A stretch of DNA of 46,087 nucleotides, taken from the NCBI GenBank assembly GCA_903952145.1, contig CAJBES010000198.1, forward strand, positions 1 through 46,087. Direction: 5' to 3'. The position numbers were made by a program, and so were the translations under genes. This DNA comes from an uncultured Opitutaceae bacterium. Lineage in GTDB: Bacteria; Verrucomicrobiota; Verrucomicrobiia; Opitutales; Opitutaceae. This document shows positions 9,097-17,834 of the stretch, piece after piece. How positions within the stretch are numbered: position 1 is the stretch's first letter; each line of letters begins with the position of its first letter. The notes below the pieces were generated by a model. That model saw only the letters and a list, made by a program, of their open reading frames with translations. It was not told the origin of the DNA and made no database searches.

Positions 9097-9119
9097 CGGG
9101 CGCGATTTATCCGCGCCCG
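9097..9119. terminator. Strong GC hairpin between convergent genes
   Basis: A perfect 8-bp stem, CGGGCGCG with CGCGCCCG, and a 7-base AT-rich loop lie exactly between the ends of the aldo/keto reductase and histidinol phosphatase genes. It is followed by TTATAT on the plus side. It probably serves as a two-way terminator or transcript end; no long T-run is present. Confidence 0.6.
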
Positions 9120-9120
9120 G

Positions 9121-9939
9121 TTATATCAGCGACGCCAGCGCGGCCGGGATGGGCACGGTCTGGCGCTTCCGGTCGAGGAAAAAACTGATCTCGGTGTAGC
9201 CGGCTGCCTGCAAGGTGCGCAGGGCGTTAGCATAGCCGTCGCCCACCCGGCGGGCATTGTGAGCATCGGAGCCGAGCACCACCGGGATGCTGCGCTCGCG
9301 CATCAGCCGGAGGACCGCCGGGCTCGGGTTGATCTCGGCAATGGCCTTTTGCAGGCCGCTGGTGTTGAGTTCCATCGCCACGCCGGTGGCGGCGATGCGG
9401 TCGAGGGCGCGCGCGATGAAGGGTTGGATGCGGGCAAAATTCCAGGCGGCGGGAGCCTCGTTCTTCACGAGGTCGGGGTGAGCCAGCGTGTCGTAGAGTC
9501 CGGTCTCGGCGGATTCCGCGAGGTGGGTGAAATAGGTCTGCTGGTAGTCGAACCAGTCACCGCGGAAGAACCGGGCGCGATACTCCGGCACCTGCATGTG
9601 CACCGAGCCAAGGACATGGTGCAACGGATGACGCGCGTGGAGTTTTTCCAGCCACGGTTCGACACCGGGATAGTAGTCGCTCTCCAGGCCAAGCCGCACG
9701 TCGACGCGGCTGGCGAACGCGTCCCGCGTCGTGGCGATCAGCGCGATATAGTCTTCATACTGTTCCGGCGCCATGCGCACGGGGGCGGAGATGCCATCGG
9801 GCAGCGGACAGTGGCAGGTGAAGATGATGCCCTTCAGCCCCCGGGTCTCCGCCATTGTCGCATACTCGGCGGGTGTGCCGATGGCGTGTTTGCAGAGCGG
9901 GGTATGGCAGTGGGACTCGTAGAGGATGGGTGTGGGCAC
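9121..9939 (-). CDS. hisK: PHP-type histidinol-phosphatase
   Basis: A 272-residue metal-dependent phosphatase of the PHP superfamily (HisK/HisJ type), which dephosphorylates histidinol phosphate in histidine synthesis. Metal-binding motifs are ESHCHTPLCKHA at residues 8-19, TCHCPLP, GLESDYYPG, GSVHMQV, AHPD, and GSDAHNARRVG near the C-terminus. No other his gene is near, so the pathway role rests on family membership; other PHP phosphatases with different substrates cannot be excluded. The start is a GTG (MPTPILYESHCH). A 164-base spacer separates it from the upstream GH88 gene on the same strand. Confidence 0.8.
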   Translation of the reverse strand: MPTPILYESHCHTPLCKHAIGTPAEYATMAETRGLKGIIFTCHCPLPDGISAPVRMAPEQYEDYIALIATTRDAFASRVDVRLGLESDYYPGVEPWLEKLHARHPLHHVLGSVHMQVPEYRARFFRGDWFDYQQTYFTHLAESAETGLYDTLAHPDLVKNEAPAAWNFARIQPFIARALDRIAATGVAMELNTSGLQKAIAEINPSPAVLRLMRERSIPVVLGSDAHNARRVGDGYANALRTLQAAGYTEISFFLDRKRQTVPIPAALASLI

Positions 9940-10053
9940 GAAAAAGGATGAAGGGAAATATTTTATCGGGCCTGCGTAACGACAGTCAGGCCGCCTGCGG
10001 GTGGCCGGCTTGGCCGATATCGAGGGTTGCAGGCTGGCTCGCGCTCAGGCCGC

Positions 10054-10067
10054 GCCCGCAAGCGGGC
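10054..10067. repeat. Short GC palindrome
   Basis: GCCCGC and GCGGGC flank two A bases to give a perfect 6-bp inverted repeat in the spacer between the GH88 and histidinol phosphatase genes. It is followed two bases later by CCTACCTC, like the hairpin at 6800-6820. It may be a degraded member of a dispersed palindromic family or a weak transcript-end signal for GH88. Confidence 0.4.
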
Positions 10068-10103
10068 TGCCTACCTCGGGACCGGCCGGCTTCCACAACA
10101 TGT

Positions 10104-11516
10104 TCAGAAGAACGTGTAGTATTGGCCGGCGGCGAGACGCTGGACGAGGAGCGCCAGTTCCATGGCGTGGTAATCGCCCCACATCGAGGATTCTCCGCAG
10201 GGCACTTTGCGACCCTTTGGGATATGGTCCCAGCCGTTCGGACGGTGATAGATGCTGTGCAAGAGAAGACCCTGGTGTTTTTTGTCGGTCGAGAGATAGG
10301 GCTCGGCGAAGAGCGTGTTGGCGATGGTGAGACCAGCCTGAAAATATTTACAGCCCGCGGCCTTCTCGCCGTTGGCAACGAGGTAATTGCCGAGGCGGAG
10401 GAGCCCCTGTGCGGCGATGGCGGCGGCGGAACTGTCCACGGGCTCGTGGTCATTAAAGGGATCGGCCTTCCGTTTGGTGAAGTCACCGAGCTTGTGTGTG
10501 TTGAGCGCACCGCTGTCCCAGTAGGGCACGCCATCGAGGGCCGAATAGCCGTCGATGTAGTAGTCGCTCGCAGCGCGGGCGGTCTCGAGGAAAAGGTTTG
10601 TCACCGCCCGGCGACCGCCCACGGCGTCGAGGTCGGCCCCCTTCACGGTCTCAAGGAATTCAAGCTGCTCGGCGTAGCCGCAGATGACCCAGGCGGCACC
10701 GCGCGTCCAGGTGGTGAAGGCGGAGTAGCCCTGCTGCGTGCTCGGGCAGCGGAACTGACCGTCATTGCGGTTGAAGATGGACTCGTGGGCGACGCGGCCG
10801 CGCACATCGTAGCTGTCGCGCCCTTGGCCGAAGAAGACGTTGAAACGCGCCGTGGTGGCGGCGTGCTCAATGGCGCGGTGCAGAAGGTTAATGGGCTTGT
10901 CGCCCTCGCCCATCAGCACGTGACCGAGTTGGTGCGCAACGACGAGGGCGCGCATGGAGCGGATCGTGTCGGCGAAGAGAGACTGCGGACCGTTGAAGGA
11001 GTAAATGTAGCCGCCCGGGACAATGCCGGGCGCGCCCGGCACCGGCGACCAGGGCTGTCTCACGTTCGTGGAGGCGTGGCGCGCAGCCTGCACGGCACCA
11101 GAGGCTTTCAACGCAATTTCGGTGTAATCCAACTCGTGCTGGTTCAGGGGAATCCGGCCTTCGAGTATCAGACGGCGGAGGTTGCCGTAGGTGGAGACGT
11201 TATTGAACCCATGGTCATGCACGCCGACATGCGAGACGTGCGACGCCATGTATTTCCGGGTCTTCTCGCGGCCGAGTTGCAGAAAACTTTCGTCGCCGGT
11301 GGCGTCGTATTGCAGGAACGCCATGCCGAACTGGAAGCCCTGGGTCCACTCGGTCCAGCCACGTGAGGTGTATTTGCCTTTGACGGTGAAAACGGGCGTG
11401 CCCTTGGCGGAGTCCCACGATGCGTCGATGGCACGGATTTTCTGACCGGAGAGTTGGAACACCCGGCCGATCTTCGGTTGGAGCTGCTGCGGAGTGAGCT
11501 TGGCGTCGATTTTCAT
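10104..11516 (-). CDS. Glycoside hydrolase family 88-type unsaturated glucuronyl hydrolase
   Basis: A protein of about 470 residues resembling GH88 enzymes, which remove the 4,5-unsaturated uronic acid from oligosaccharides made by polysaccharide lyases (chondroitin, hyaluronan, heparin or ulvan fragments). Family-like segments are HVGVHDHGFNNVSTYGNLRR, TTWTRGAAWVICGYAEQL, YWDSGA, EPVDSSAAAIAAQGLLRLG and GESSMWGDYHAMELAL. There is no signal peptide, so it should act in the cytosol on imported sugars. The ATG at 11516 is used; the open frame upstream looks non-coding. No lyase, SusCD pair or sulfatase is beside it, so the substrate cannot be inferred from neighbours. Confidence 0.8.
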   Translation of the reverse strand: MKIDAKLTPQQLQPKIGRVFQLSGQKIRAIDASWDSAKGTPVFTVKGKYTSRGWTEWTQGFQFGMAFLQYDATGDESFLQLGREKTRKYMASHVSHVGVHDHGFNNVSTYGNLRRLILEGRIPLNQHELDYTEIALKASGAVQAARHASTNVRQPWSPVPGAPGIVPGGYIYSFNGPQSLFADTIRSMRALVVAHQLGHVLMGEGDKPINLLHRAIEHAATTARFNVFFGQGRDSYDVRGRVAHESIFNRNDGQFRCPSTQQGYSAFTTWTRGAAWVICGYAEQLEFLETVKGADLDAVGGRRAVTNLFLETARAASDYYIDGYSALDGVPYWDSGALNTHKLGDFTKRKADPFNDHEPVDSSAAAIAAQGLLRLGNYLVANGEKAAGCKYFQAGLTIANTLFAEPYLSTDKKHQGLLLHSIYHRPNGWDHIPKGRKVPCGESSMWGDYHAMELALLVQRLAAGQYYTFF

Positions 11517-11774
11517 AAAAACGAGGGACGCACGTTGCGGGGTCCGAGGGGGCGAAACAAGGGTGAAAAAACAGATGGACCGGGTGAAATTTGGATATCC
11601 GGGTGCCTGGTCGGCACAGGGTGCACGTGCCGGTCCCGCGGCGCGACAAAGACGTGCAATTGATCTGACGCGGTCGATGGCCGGCAGAAGGATCACCGGC
11701 CCATCCTTCAGTCCAACGCTTACGTCACAAATGGCGGCACCCGCTGCGCCGGGCTTGCAGGCGGGGCGGCCGCG

Positions 11775-12368
11775 ATGAATACTGTGCCCATGACCGATCT
11801 GCTCCAACGGTTCATGTTGGCCTTTATTCCCCTGTTTGTCGCGATCGACCCCATCGGGCTTGCGGCGATCTTCCTCGGGCTCGGCCAGGGGGTGCCGCCG
11901 GAGCGCCGACAGAAAATCGCCAATCAGGCCACTTGGACCGGTGGGGCGGTGGCCCTAGGTTTTCTGTTTCTCGGGCAGAGCGTGTTCACGGCACTCGGTA
12001 TTTCCGTCGGCGATTTTCAGATCGCGGGCGGACTCATCCTTTTCATCATTGCGGCGAAGGACCTGATCCAGTCGGCGGCGGAGCCGGAGAAGCTGCCGGA
12101 TGACTTCGGCATCGTGCCGCTGGGCATGCCGTTGATTGCAGGACCGGCGTTGATCACCGCCCTGCTGCTGCTGGCGCAGATCCAGGGGCTGCCCATCACC
12201 CTGGCGGCGCTGGTGGTTAATCTCGGCATCGTCGTGCTGGCCTTGCACTACAGCGAATGGCTCGGCCGTAAGATCGGGCCGATGGGCATGCGTGCGATCT
12301 CCAAGATCATCTCGATGCTCCTTGCTGCCATCGCCATCAACATGATCCGCCGCGGCTGGGCGGGGTGA
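11775..12368 (+). CDS. MarC family integral membrane protein
   Basis: A 197-residue inner-membrane protein of the MarC/UPF0056 family, whose transport role is not settled. About six hydrophobic segments are visible. Family signatures are FMLAFIPLFVAIDPIGLAAIFLG at the start, GISVGDFQIAGGLILFIIAAKDL in the middle, PLGMPLIAGPALITALLLLA, and a C-terminal ISKIISMLLAAIAINMI. It is divergent from GH88 over a 258-base spacer in which I see no clear promoter. A second ATG five codons downstream (MTDLLQRF) is an equally possible start. Confidence 0.88.
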   Translation: MNTVPMTDLLQRFMLAFIPLFVAIDPIGLAAIFLGLGQGVPPERRQKIANQATWTGGAVALGFLFLGQSVFTALGISVGDFQIAGGLILFIIAAKDLIQSAAEPEKLPDDFGIVPLGMPLIAGPALITALLLLAQIQGLPITLAALVVNLGIVVLALHYSEWLGRKIGPMGMRAISKIISMLLAAIAINMIRRGWAG

Positions 12369-12376
12369 GACTTAAT

Positions 12377-12396
12377 TCAGCGCCGAGGGGCGCTGA
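12377..12396. terminator. Hairpin between convergent marC-like and peptidase genes
   Basis: TCAGCGCC and GGCGCTGA form a perfect 8-bp stem around the 4-base loop GAGG, 9 bases after the MarC stop codon. It is flanked by AT-rich bases (TTAAT before, TAAT after), so it could end transcripts from both sides, although no continuous T-run is present. Confidence 0.6.
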
Positions 12397-12440
12397 TAAT
12401 CACTCACTTGGCGGTAGATGTTTATTGGTGGCTGAAAAAG

Positions 12441-13682
12441 TCACCCGGCGAACGTCGTGAGCAACGCGGCGTAGATTTTGGCGGAGGCGACCAATTCGCT
12501 GATCTTGGCGCGTTCGTTCACCGCATGGTAGTTCTGGCCGCCGGGGCCGTAACCGAGGGTCGGGATTTTCAGGTGATGCGCGAAAAAGTGCATGTCATTG
12601 AAGCCGGTCGAGACATTAAAGACCGCCGGTTGCCGGCGCACCCGCGTCACGCAGCCGGCCATGGCGGCGAAAAACGGGTGTGCCGGAGCGTGGTAATACG
12701 GGTGGTTCTCGGAAACCTTGGCGACCGTGATGCGGCACTGTGGAATTTTCCGGGCGACGTCGGCAAGCGCAGCCCGGAGCTCGCGCTCGGCCGAAGCGGT
12801 GGTCTCGATGGCGAGTGCGCGGCGGTCGATGGAGAAACTGGCGAGGGCGGGCACGGTGTTGATCTTGCCGCCTTCGCCGGAGGCGAATACGCCGCCAAGA
12901 TTAAGGGTCGGGCGCATCGTCCGCCCCTCGGGGGTGACGAAGGTGCGCCGGGCCAGCTTCCGCTTGTAGTCTTCCAGCCCAAGGACAAGGGCGGACATTT
13001 TCTCCAGGGCGTTGATGCCTTTTTCCGGGGTCGAGCCATGCGCGGCCCGGCCGTGCACGGTGACTTCGACCCAGACGACCCCGTTGTGCCCGCAGCAGAC
13101 CGTGTTGGCCTCACCACCTTCCATGACAATCGCGTAATCAGGCCGGATGGGTGCATGTTTCACCAGCCAGCCGGAACCGAGCAAGGAGTCAGTCTCCTCA
13201 TCGGCGGTGAAGGAGACCTCGACATTCATTTTGGGCGTGGTGCGTGTGGCGCGCAGCGCCTGCAGGGCCAGCAGGAGGCTGGCAATAGAACCCTTCATGT
13301 CGGAAGTTCCTCGGCCGAAGATCCACCCATCCTGCATCGCACCACTGAACGGGTTGCCGTGCCGCCACTGGCCGGAGACGGGCACCACGTCGTAATGGGC
13401 ATTGAAATGAATGGTTTTCTTTGCTCCGCGGGCGGCGAGTTGGCCAAGGACGTTGAAGCGCGGAAAGCCATACTGCGCGGCAGGCAGGTGTTTTTTAAGG
13501 AGCCGAGCCGGGATGGCATGGCGCTTGGTCCGCAAGCCGAGGGCCGTCAGTTCGCGGGCGAGGTAGGCCGTGATGGTGTCGTAATTCTGGCCGGGGGGGT
13601 TGACGGTCGGGATGCCGACCAGGTGTTGCAAGCGGCCAACGAGATCCGGGACGTGGGCGTCGATGTAGGTGGCGGGGGTCAC
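12441..13682 (-). CDS. M20 family metallopeptidase / deacylase (ArgE-DapE type)
   Basis: A 413-residue zinc hydrolase of the M20 family. Members include acetylornithine deacetylase, succinyl-diaminopimelate desuccinylase and carboxypeptidases; which applies is not evident. Zinc-ligand motifs are NAHYDVVPVSG with catalytic Asp, GRGTSDMKGSIA, and FTADEETDSLLGSGW with the Glu pair. The dimerisation domain starts near VTVHGRAAHGSTPEKG, and the C-terminal zinc His lies in GPGGQNYHAVNE. The start is a GTG. It lies 13 bases downstream of the TSUP transporter gene on the same strand, so the two are probably cotranscribed. It is cytosolic, with no signal peptide. Confidence 0.86.
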   Translation of the reverse strand: MTPATYIDAHVPDLVGRLQHLVGIPTVNPPGQNYDTITAYLARELTALGLRTKRHAIPARLLKKHLPAAQYGFPRFNVLGQLAARGAKKTIHFNAHYDVVPVSGQWRHGNPFSGAMQDGWIFGRGTSDMKGSIASLLLALQALRATRTTPKMNVEVSFTADEETDSLLGSGWLVKHAPIRPDYAIVMEGGEANTVCCGHNGVVWVEVTVHGRAAHGSTPEKGINALEKMSALVLGLEDYKRKLARRTFVTPEGRTMRPTLNLGGVFASGEGGKINTVPALASFSIDRRALAIETTASAERELRAALADVARKIPQCRITVAKVSENHPYYHAPAHPFFAAMAGCVTRVRRQPAVFNVSTGFNDMHFFAHHLKIPTLGYGPGGQNYHAVNERAKISELVASAKIYAALLTTFAG

Positions 13683-13695
13683 GATAAGTTAAGAT

Positions 13696-14463
13696 TCAGG
13701 AAGGGCGGGAGAAGGACACATACAGCAGCCGCAGCAGCGTGAGGGCGACCATCGTCAGGAAGATGGGGCGGATGAGGCGAGTGCCTTTTTTAACCACAAG
13801 GACGGCTCCGAGCCGCGAACCGATGATCTGTCCCGCCCCCATGGTGAGGCCGGCCCCGACGTGTACATTGCCGTGGAGGGCAAAGAGGGCGAGCGCGGCG
13901 AGGTTGCTGGCGCCATTCATCACCTTGGTATAGCCGGTGGCCTTGGTAAGGTTGTAGCCCTGTCCCAGCACAAATGCCATCGTCCAGAAGGAGCCGACGC
14001 CGGGTCCAAAAAAGCCGTCGTAAAATCCCAACCCGAGGCCGAAGGCGGTGTAAAACCAACCCCAGCGGAGCCGTGGAGGGTGGTCATGCCGGCCAAGTTC
14101 CGGCTGGAGTATCGAGTAGAGCAGGATCGCCCCCAGCAGCCAAGGGATAAGCGTGGTGAGCAGGCGAGCGTCGAGGAGTTGCACCGTCTGGGCGCCCAAT
14201 AAGGCGCCTAGCAACGTGAGCGCGATGCCGGTGCGGCACTCACGCAGATTGACCACGCCGCGCCGCACGAAAATCCAGGCTCCCATCACGCTGCCGCAGG
14301 AGGCTTGTAGCTTGTTGGCCCCCAGGGCGAGGGATACAGGCAATCCGAGGTTGAGCATGACCGGCACGGTGATGATGCCACCACCGCCCGCGATGGTGTT
14401 AACCCAACCGGCGATGAGCCCGGTCAGAAACAGCAGCAGGTAAACCCAGAGGGGCCAGTCCAT
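13696..14463 (-). CDS. TSUP (TauE/SafE) family membrane transporter
   Basis: A 255-residue inner-membrane protein of the TSUP/TauE/SafE family, which moves sulfite, sulfonates or other anions. Around eight hydrophobic segments are seen. The family hallmark repeat motifs are AGWVNTIAGGGGIITVPVMLNLGLP near the N-terminus and GFYDGFFGPGVGSFW in the middle. The ATG at 14463 (MDWPLWVYLLLF) is chosen because the added upstream residues are not membrane-like. It is first in a likely two-gene operon with the M20 hydrolase. The substrate is unknown. Confidence 0.88.
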   Translation of the reverse strand: MDWPLWVYLLLFLTGLIAGWVNTIAGGGGIITVPVMLNLGLPVSLALGANKLQASCGSVMGAWIFVRRGVVNLRECRTGIALTLLGALLGAQTVQLLDARLLTTLIPWLLGAILLYSILQPELGRHDHPPRLRWGWFYTAFGLGLGFYDGFFGPGVGSFWTMAFVLGQGYNLTKATGYTKVMNGASNLAALALFALHGNVHVGAGLTMGAGQIIGSRLGAVLVVKKGTRLIRPIFLTMVALTLLRLLYVSFSRPS

Positions 14464-14678
14464 CGCGGGAGCATCGCGAAATGCCGGCGGAACGGAAGAG
14501 CGGAAACAGCGGCCGGGCAAAACAATCGCGGCGGCGCCCCCGAATGGACGGGAAGGGGTTCCAATCTGGCCGGCGCGACGATCTCCGGCCGGCCTTCCCC
14601 ATGGCCGCGCCGTTGATCACAGCCCTGATGAGATGATTTTTGACAGGGTGGCGCGGTTGGGTCAGGTTCACTGGCAAG

Positions 14679-15317
14679 ATGTCACTGGCCCACCTGAGAA
14701 AGGATTACACCCTCGCCGGTCTTGCGGAAAAGGACCTCGCGAAAGATCCCTTCCGGCAGTTTGACAAATGGTTTCAGGAAGCAGGCGCGGCGAAGATCCC
14801 CGAGCCCAATGCCGCGACGCTGGCCACGGCCACACGCGACGGCCGCCCCGCGGCGCGCACGGTGTTGCTCAAGGGCGTGGACGGTCGCGGTTTCGTCTTT
14901 TATTCAAGCTATGAAGGGCGCAAGGGGCGCGAGTTGGAGGCCAACCCGCGGGCCGTGCTGGCTTTTCCCTGGATCGCGTTCGAGCGGCAGGTGATCATCG
15001 AGGGTGCGGTCACGCGGTTGGCGCGCGAGGAGTCGGAGGCTTATTTTCACAGCCGGCCGCCGGCGCATCAGCTCAGCGCCTGGGTATCGTCGCAAGGCGC
15101 GATCATCCCCGGCCGTGCCACGCTGGAGGATGCTTTCAAGGCCATGGAGAAAAAATACGCGGGGCAGACCGTGCCGTTGCCGCCGTTCTGGGGAGGCTTC
15201 CGCCTGAACCCCGAGACCGTGGAATTTTGGCAGGGGCGGCGCAACCGTCTGCACGACCGACTGCGCTACCGCCGGGATCCGGACGGTGGTTGGACGGTGG
15301 AACGGCTGGCCCCGTGA
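14679..15317 (+). CDS. pdxH: Pyridoxamine/pyridoxine 5'-phosphate oxidase
   Basis: FMN enzyme that oxidises pyridoxamine or pyridoxine phosphate to pyridoxal 5'-phosphate. The 212 residues match the family in length. Signatures are DPFRQFDKWFQEA, ATRDGRPAARTVLLKGVDGRGFVFYSSY, IEGAVTRL, YFHSRPPAHQLSAWVSSQ, and the C-terminal FWGGFRLNPETVEFWQGRRNRLHDRL with the substrate-binding RLHDR. The ATG at 14679 gives MSLAHLRKDY, the normal opening. Its stop overlaps the GTG start of the following histidine kinase by four bases, which couples the two genes. Confidence 0.95.
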   Translation: MSLAHLRKDYTLAGLAEKDLAKDPFRQFDKWFQEAGAAKIPEPNAATLATATRDGRPAARTVLLKGVDGRGFVFYSSYEGRKGRELEANPRAVLAFPWIAFERQVIIEGAVTRLAREESEAYFHSRPPAHQLSAWVSSQGAIIPGRATLEDAFKAMEKKYAGQTVPLPPFWGGFRLNPETVEFWQGRRNRLHDRLRYRRDPDGGWTVERLAP

Positions 15318-16864
15318 AGAAGCCGCGCCGTCCCCGCCGAACCACGGTCAGAGAGCCTGCGGCCCTGCTGGCGGCCGCCCTGCGTGCGCAGGACGAGGGG
15401 GTGATCATCGGACGGCGCAGGCCGGCCCGCGGCGGTTTTGGGGTGATTTTTGCCAGCGATGTGTTCTGTGCCATGACCGGCTGCACCCGGGAGGAACTTG
15501 CCGGACGCAGCCATACCTTGCTGCACACAGAACGCTCGGACCGCGAACAGCTGGTTCGGTGGCTGCGCAAACCGCACCCGGGCCCACTGAACGGCGAGGG
15601 TTATCTTTTGCGCAAGGACGGCACAATGATCTACACGGCTTGGAGCTTCAATTCGATCCAGCCGGCCCGCGGCCGCGCCGTCCACTTCGTCGGCACCTAC
15701 CGCGACATGACCGAGAAGCGTGGATTACAGGAAGTACTGGTGCAGGCACAACGGCTCGACGCCCTCGGGCGGCTCGCCGGTGGCGTGGCGCACGATTTTA
15801 ACAATCTCATCTCGGTCATCAATGGTTACTGTGAATTGCTCGCCACGCAGGTGGCGAACATGCCGCGGGCGCTGAATGAGGTGACCGAGATTCACCGCGC
15901 CGGACGCAAGGCCGCCGCGCTAACCCGCCAACTGCTCGCCTTCGGCCGCCGCCAGCCAATGGATGCGCGTGTGGTCAACTTCAACGGCATCGTTCGCGAC
16001 AACGCCGAGATTCTTGGCCGCCTGCTCGGTAGCGCCGGACAACTTGTACTCGAGTTGACGGAAGATCTCGGCAACGTGCGTGCCGATACCGCGCAGTTCC
16101 AGCAAGTGCTGCTCAACCTCATCACCAACGCCCGCGATGCCCTGCGTGACCACGGTCGCGTGACCATCCGCACCGCCAATTGCGAAATCAAGTCCGGCCT
16201 GCACCGCCGGCTGACCGACAGTCCGCCGGGCCGCTACGTGACCCTCACCGTGACTGACAATGGCATCGGCATGGATGAAGCGACCCAAGAGCACCTGTTC
16301 GAGCCGTTTTTCACCACGAAACCCGAAGGTCAGGGCACCGGGCTCGGCCTCGCGCTGGTCTATGGTGTGGTGCAGCAGAGCGGGGGATTTATCACGGTGC
16401 GTAGCAGGCCGGCAGCCGGCTCAGCCTTCGAAATCATGCTGCCCGAGGCCCGCGCGCCACTTGCCGCCGCCGCCGCCGTGCACATCGCCGCTTGGCCCCT
16501 GACCCGCGGACACGAGACCGTGCTCTTGGTGGAGGAGGACAATGTGTTGCGTAAGATGGTCGCTGGCGTGCTCACCGCCGATGGTTACCTGGTAAATGAA
16601 GTGAAACGTCCTGGGGAAGTACGGCTGCAGGCGCGCGCTCCGGCCAAACCGGTGCAACTCCTCATTGTCAACCTCGTCGGTGAAGGCGAAAGCCTTGCAC
16701 GTTCGATCTATGCAGCTGCGCCCGACCTGCGCGTGCTCAACACCTGCAACCAAAATGACAGACAGACCCTGGTCTGGCTGCCACCGGAGCACCAGTGTTC
16801 ATTGCCGAGGCCCTTTGCCTTGAGCGAATTGGTCCAGGCGGCCCGCCGCCTGCTCGACGCCTGA
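15314..16864 (+). CDS. PAS-type hybrid sensor histidine kinase with degenerate receiver
   Basis: A cytosolic kinase of about 516 residues (no membrane segment). A PAS domain at about 15-135 (FCAMTGCTREELAGRS, then YRDMTEKR) is followed by a HisKA domain with His160 in GGVAHDFNN. The HATPase domain has its N-box Asn near 272, DNGIGMD at 315-321, FEPFFTTK and GTGLGLALV at 341-349. The last 115 residues look like a receiver domain, but the phosphoacceptor Asp is replaced by Asn453 (LLIVNLV) and the conserved Lys by Arg499 (RPF); the acidic EED trio at 407-409 remains. The start GTG overlaps the pdxH stop as GTGA. No partner response regulator gene is adjacent. Confidence 0.85.
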   Translation: MKKPRRPRRTTVREPAALLAAALRAQDEGVIIGRRRPARGGFGVIFASDVFCAMTGCTREELAGRSHTLLHTERSDREQLVRWLRKPHPGPLNGEGYLLRKDGTMIYTAWSFNSIQPARGRAVHFVGTYRDMTEKRGLQEVLVQAQRLDALGRLAGGVAHDFNNLISVINGYCELLATQVANMPRALNEVTEIHRAGRKAAALTRQLLAFGRRQPMDARVVNFNGIVRDNAEILGRLLGSAGQLVLELTEDLGNVRADTAQFQQVLLNLITNARDALRDHGRVTIRTANCEIKSGLHRRLTDSPPGRYVTLTVTDNGIGMDEATQEHLFEPFFTTKPEGQGTGLGLALVYGVVQQSGGFITVRSRPAAGSAFEIMLPEARAPLAAAAAVHIAAWPLTRGHETVLLVEEDNVLRKMVAGVLTADGYLVNEVKRPGEVRLQARAPAKPVQLLIVNLVGEGESLARSIYAAAPDLRVLNTCNQNDRQTLVWLPPEHQCSLPRPFALSELVQAARRLLDA

Positions 16865-17113
16865 AATCTGCGGTGACGTCAGGTTCGGCCGGCGTGGGAT
16901 GAAAATTTTTCTAATGGGAGTTTCCGGTTTGACCGGTGCAGCCGGGCATAAGATCGCCGGCATCGTGCTCGGGCATCCCCGGGCTTATTCCGGACCCTGC
17001 CGCTGCCCTGCTGGCAATAAAGCTGAGATTGACGCCGCATAGTATTGCCGCGCAATTGGCAAAATTATCCTTGCCGCCAACTTGCACGGACTAGCCCCGT
17101 CAACACCGCCTTC

Positions 17114-17830
17114 ATGCTGCTCCACACCCTGCCCGATCGCACCGGCGCGGCCGCCGAAAACATGGCCTTGGATTTTCTACTGCTGCAGCGCTATCCGCAC
17201 GCGGCGGTGCGCTTCCGCCATTACGGCTGGCGGCGACCGGCCTTCACCTTTGGTTACAGTCAAAAAATTTACTTCGTGCGCAGCCAACTGCCGCCGGACG
17301 GCAACCTTGACCTTTGCCGACGGCCGACGGGTGGAGGACTGGTGGATCACCGCGAAGATTGGACTTACGCCTTGGTCATCCCACGCGGGCACCCGCTTGA
17401 GGAAGTGCCTGCGGGGCAGAGTTACCGCGCGGTGCACGAAGGGCTGGCGGCAGCCCTGCGCCGGCAGCGCGTGTCCGCGGTGGCAAAGCAGTGTTGTGAA
17501 CCGCCGGCGGAGGGCGTGACTGCCGCGGCGACGGGTGTGTGTTTCCAACGTGCAGAGCTTTACGACGTGATCAATGAAGCGACCGGTGAAAAAATCGCCG
17601 GCGCGGCGCAGAAACGCAACAAGCACGGGCTGCTTTTCCAAGGTTCGGTCTGGCGGCCGGGGGCGGGGGTCACAATGGACTGGGACCTATTTCGTGACGA
17701 TTTCATCGCGGAGCTGGCGGCAGCGCTGGCGTGCGAGAAGGAAGCGGTGCCGTGGCCGGAACTGGCGGAGGATGAAGTCGAGGGCCTGACCGAGCAATAC
17801 GCCTCGCCGGAATGGAACGAAAGTCGCTGA
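17114..17830 (+). CDS. LipM/LplA-like octanoyl- or lipoyl-protein transferase
   Basis: A 238-residue member of the biotin/lipoate protein ligase fold. It attaches or transfers octanoyl or lipoyl groups to the lipoyl domains of 2-oxoacid dehydrogenases or GcvH. The lipoyl-binding motif RRPTGGG is at 69-75. GVCFQRAELYDVI at about 141-153 resembles the LipM active-site segment with a nucleophilic Cys143, and GEKIAGAAQKRNKHGLLFQGS carries the conserved Lys. The ATG at 17114 is used because the conserved LHTLPDRTG opening starts there. The length is short for LplA, which favours LipM. It ends four bases from the convergent next gene. Confidence 0.78.
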   Translation: MLLHTLPDRTGAAAENMALDFLLLQRYPHAAVRFRHYGWRRPAFTFGYSQKIYFVRSQLPPDGNLDLCRRPTGGGLVDHREDWTYALVIPRGHPLEEVPAGQSYRAVHEGLAAALRRQRVSAVAKQCCEPPAEGVTAAATGVCFQRAELYDVINEATGEKIAGAAQKRNKHGLLFQGSVWRPGAGVTMDWDLFRDDFIAELAAALACEKEAVPWPELAEDEVEGLTEQYASPEWNESR

Positions 17831-17834
17831 CCGG

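Noticed and set aside
9855-11366. Open frame of 503 codons opposite the GH88 gene
   Set aside because: Same cause: antisense shadow with no motif, while the minus strand encodes a recognisable family.
12408-13742. Long open frame (444 codons) on the plus strand across the M20 peptidase gene
   Set aside because: Antisense shadow of a well-supported gene in GC-rich DNA; the translation is low-complexity and shows no domain.
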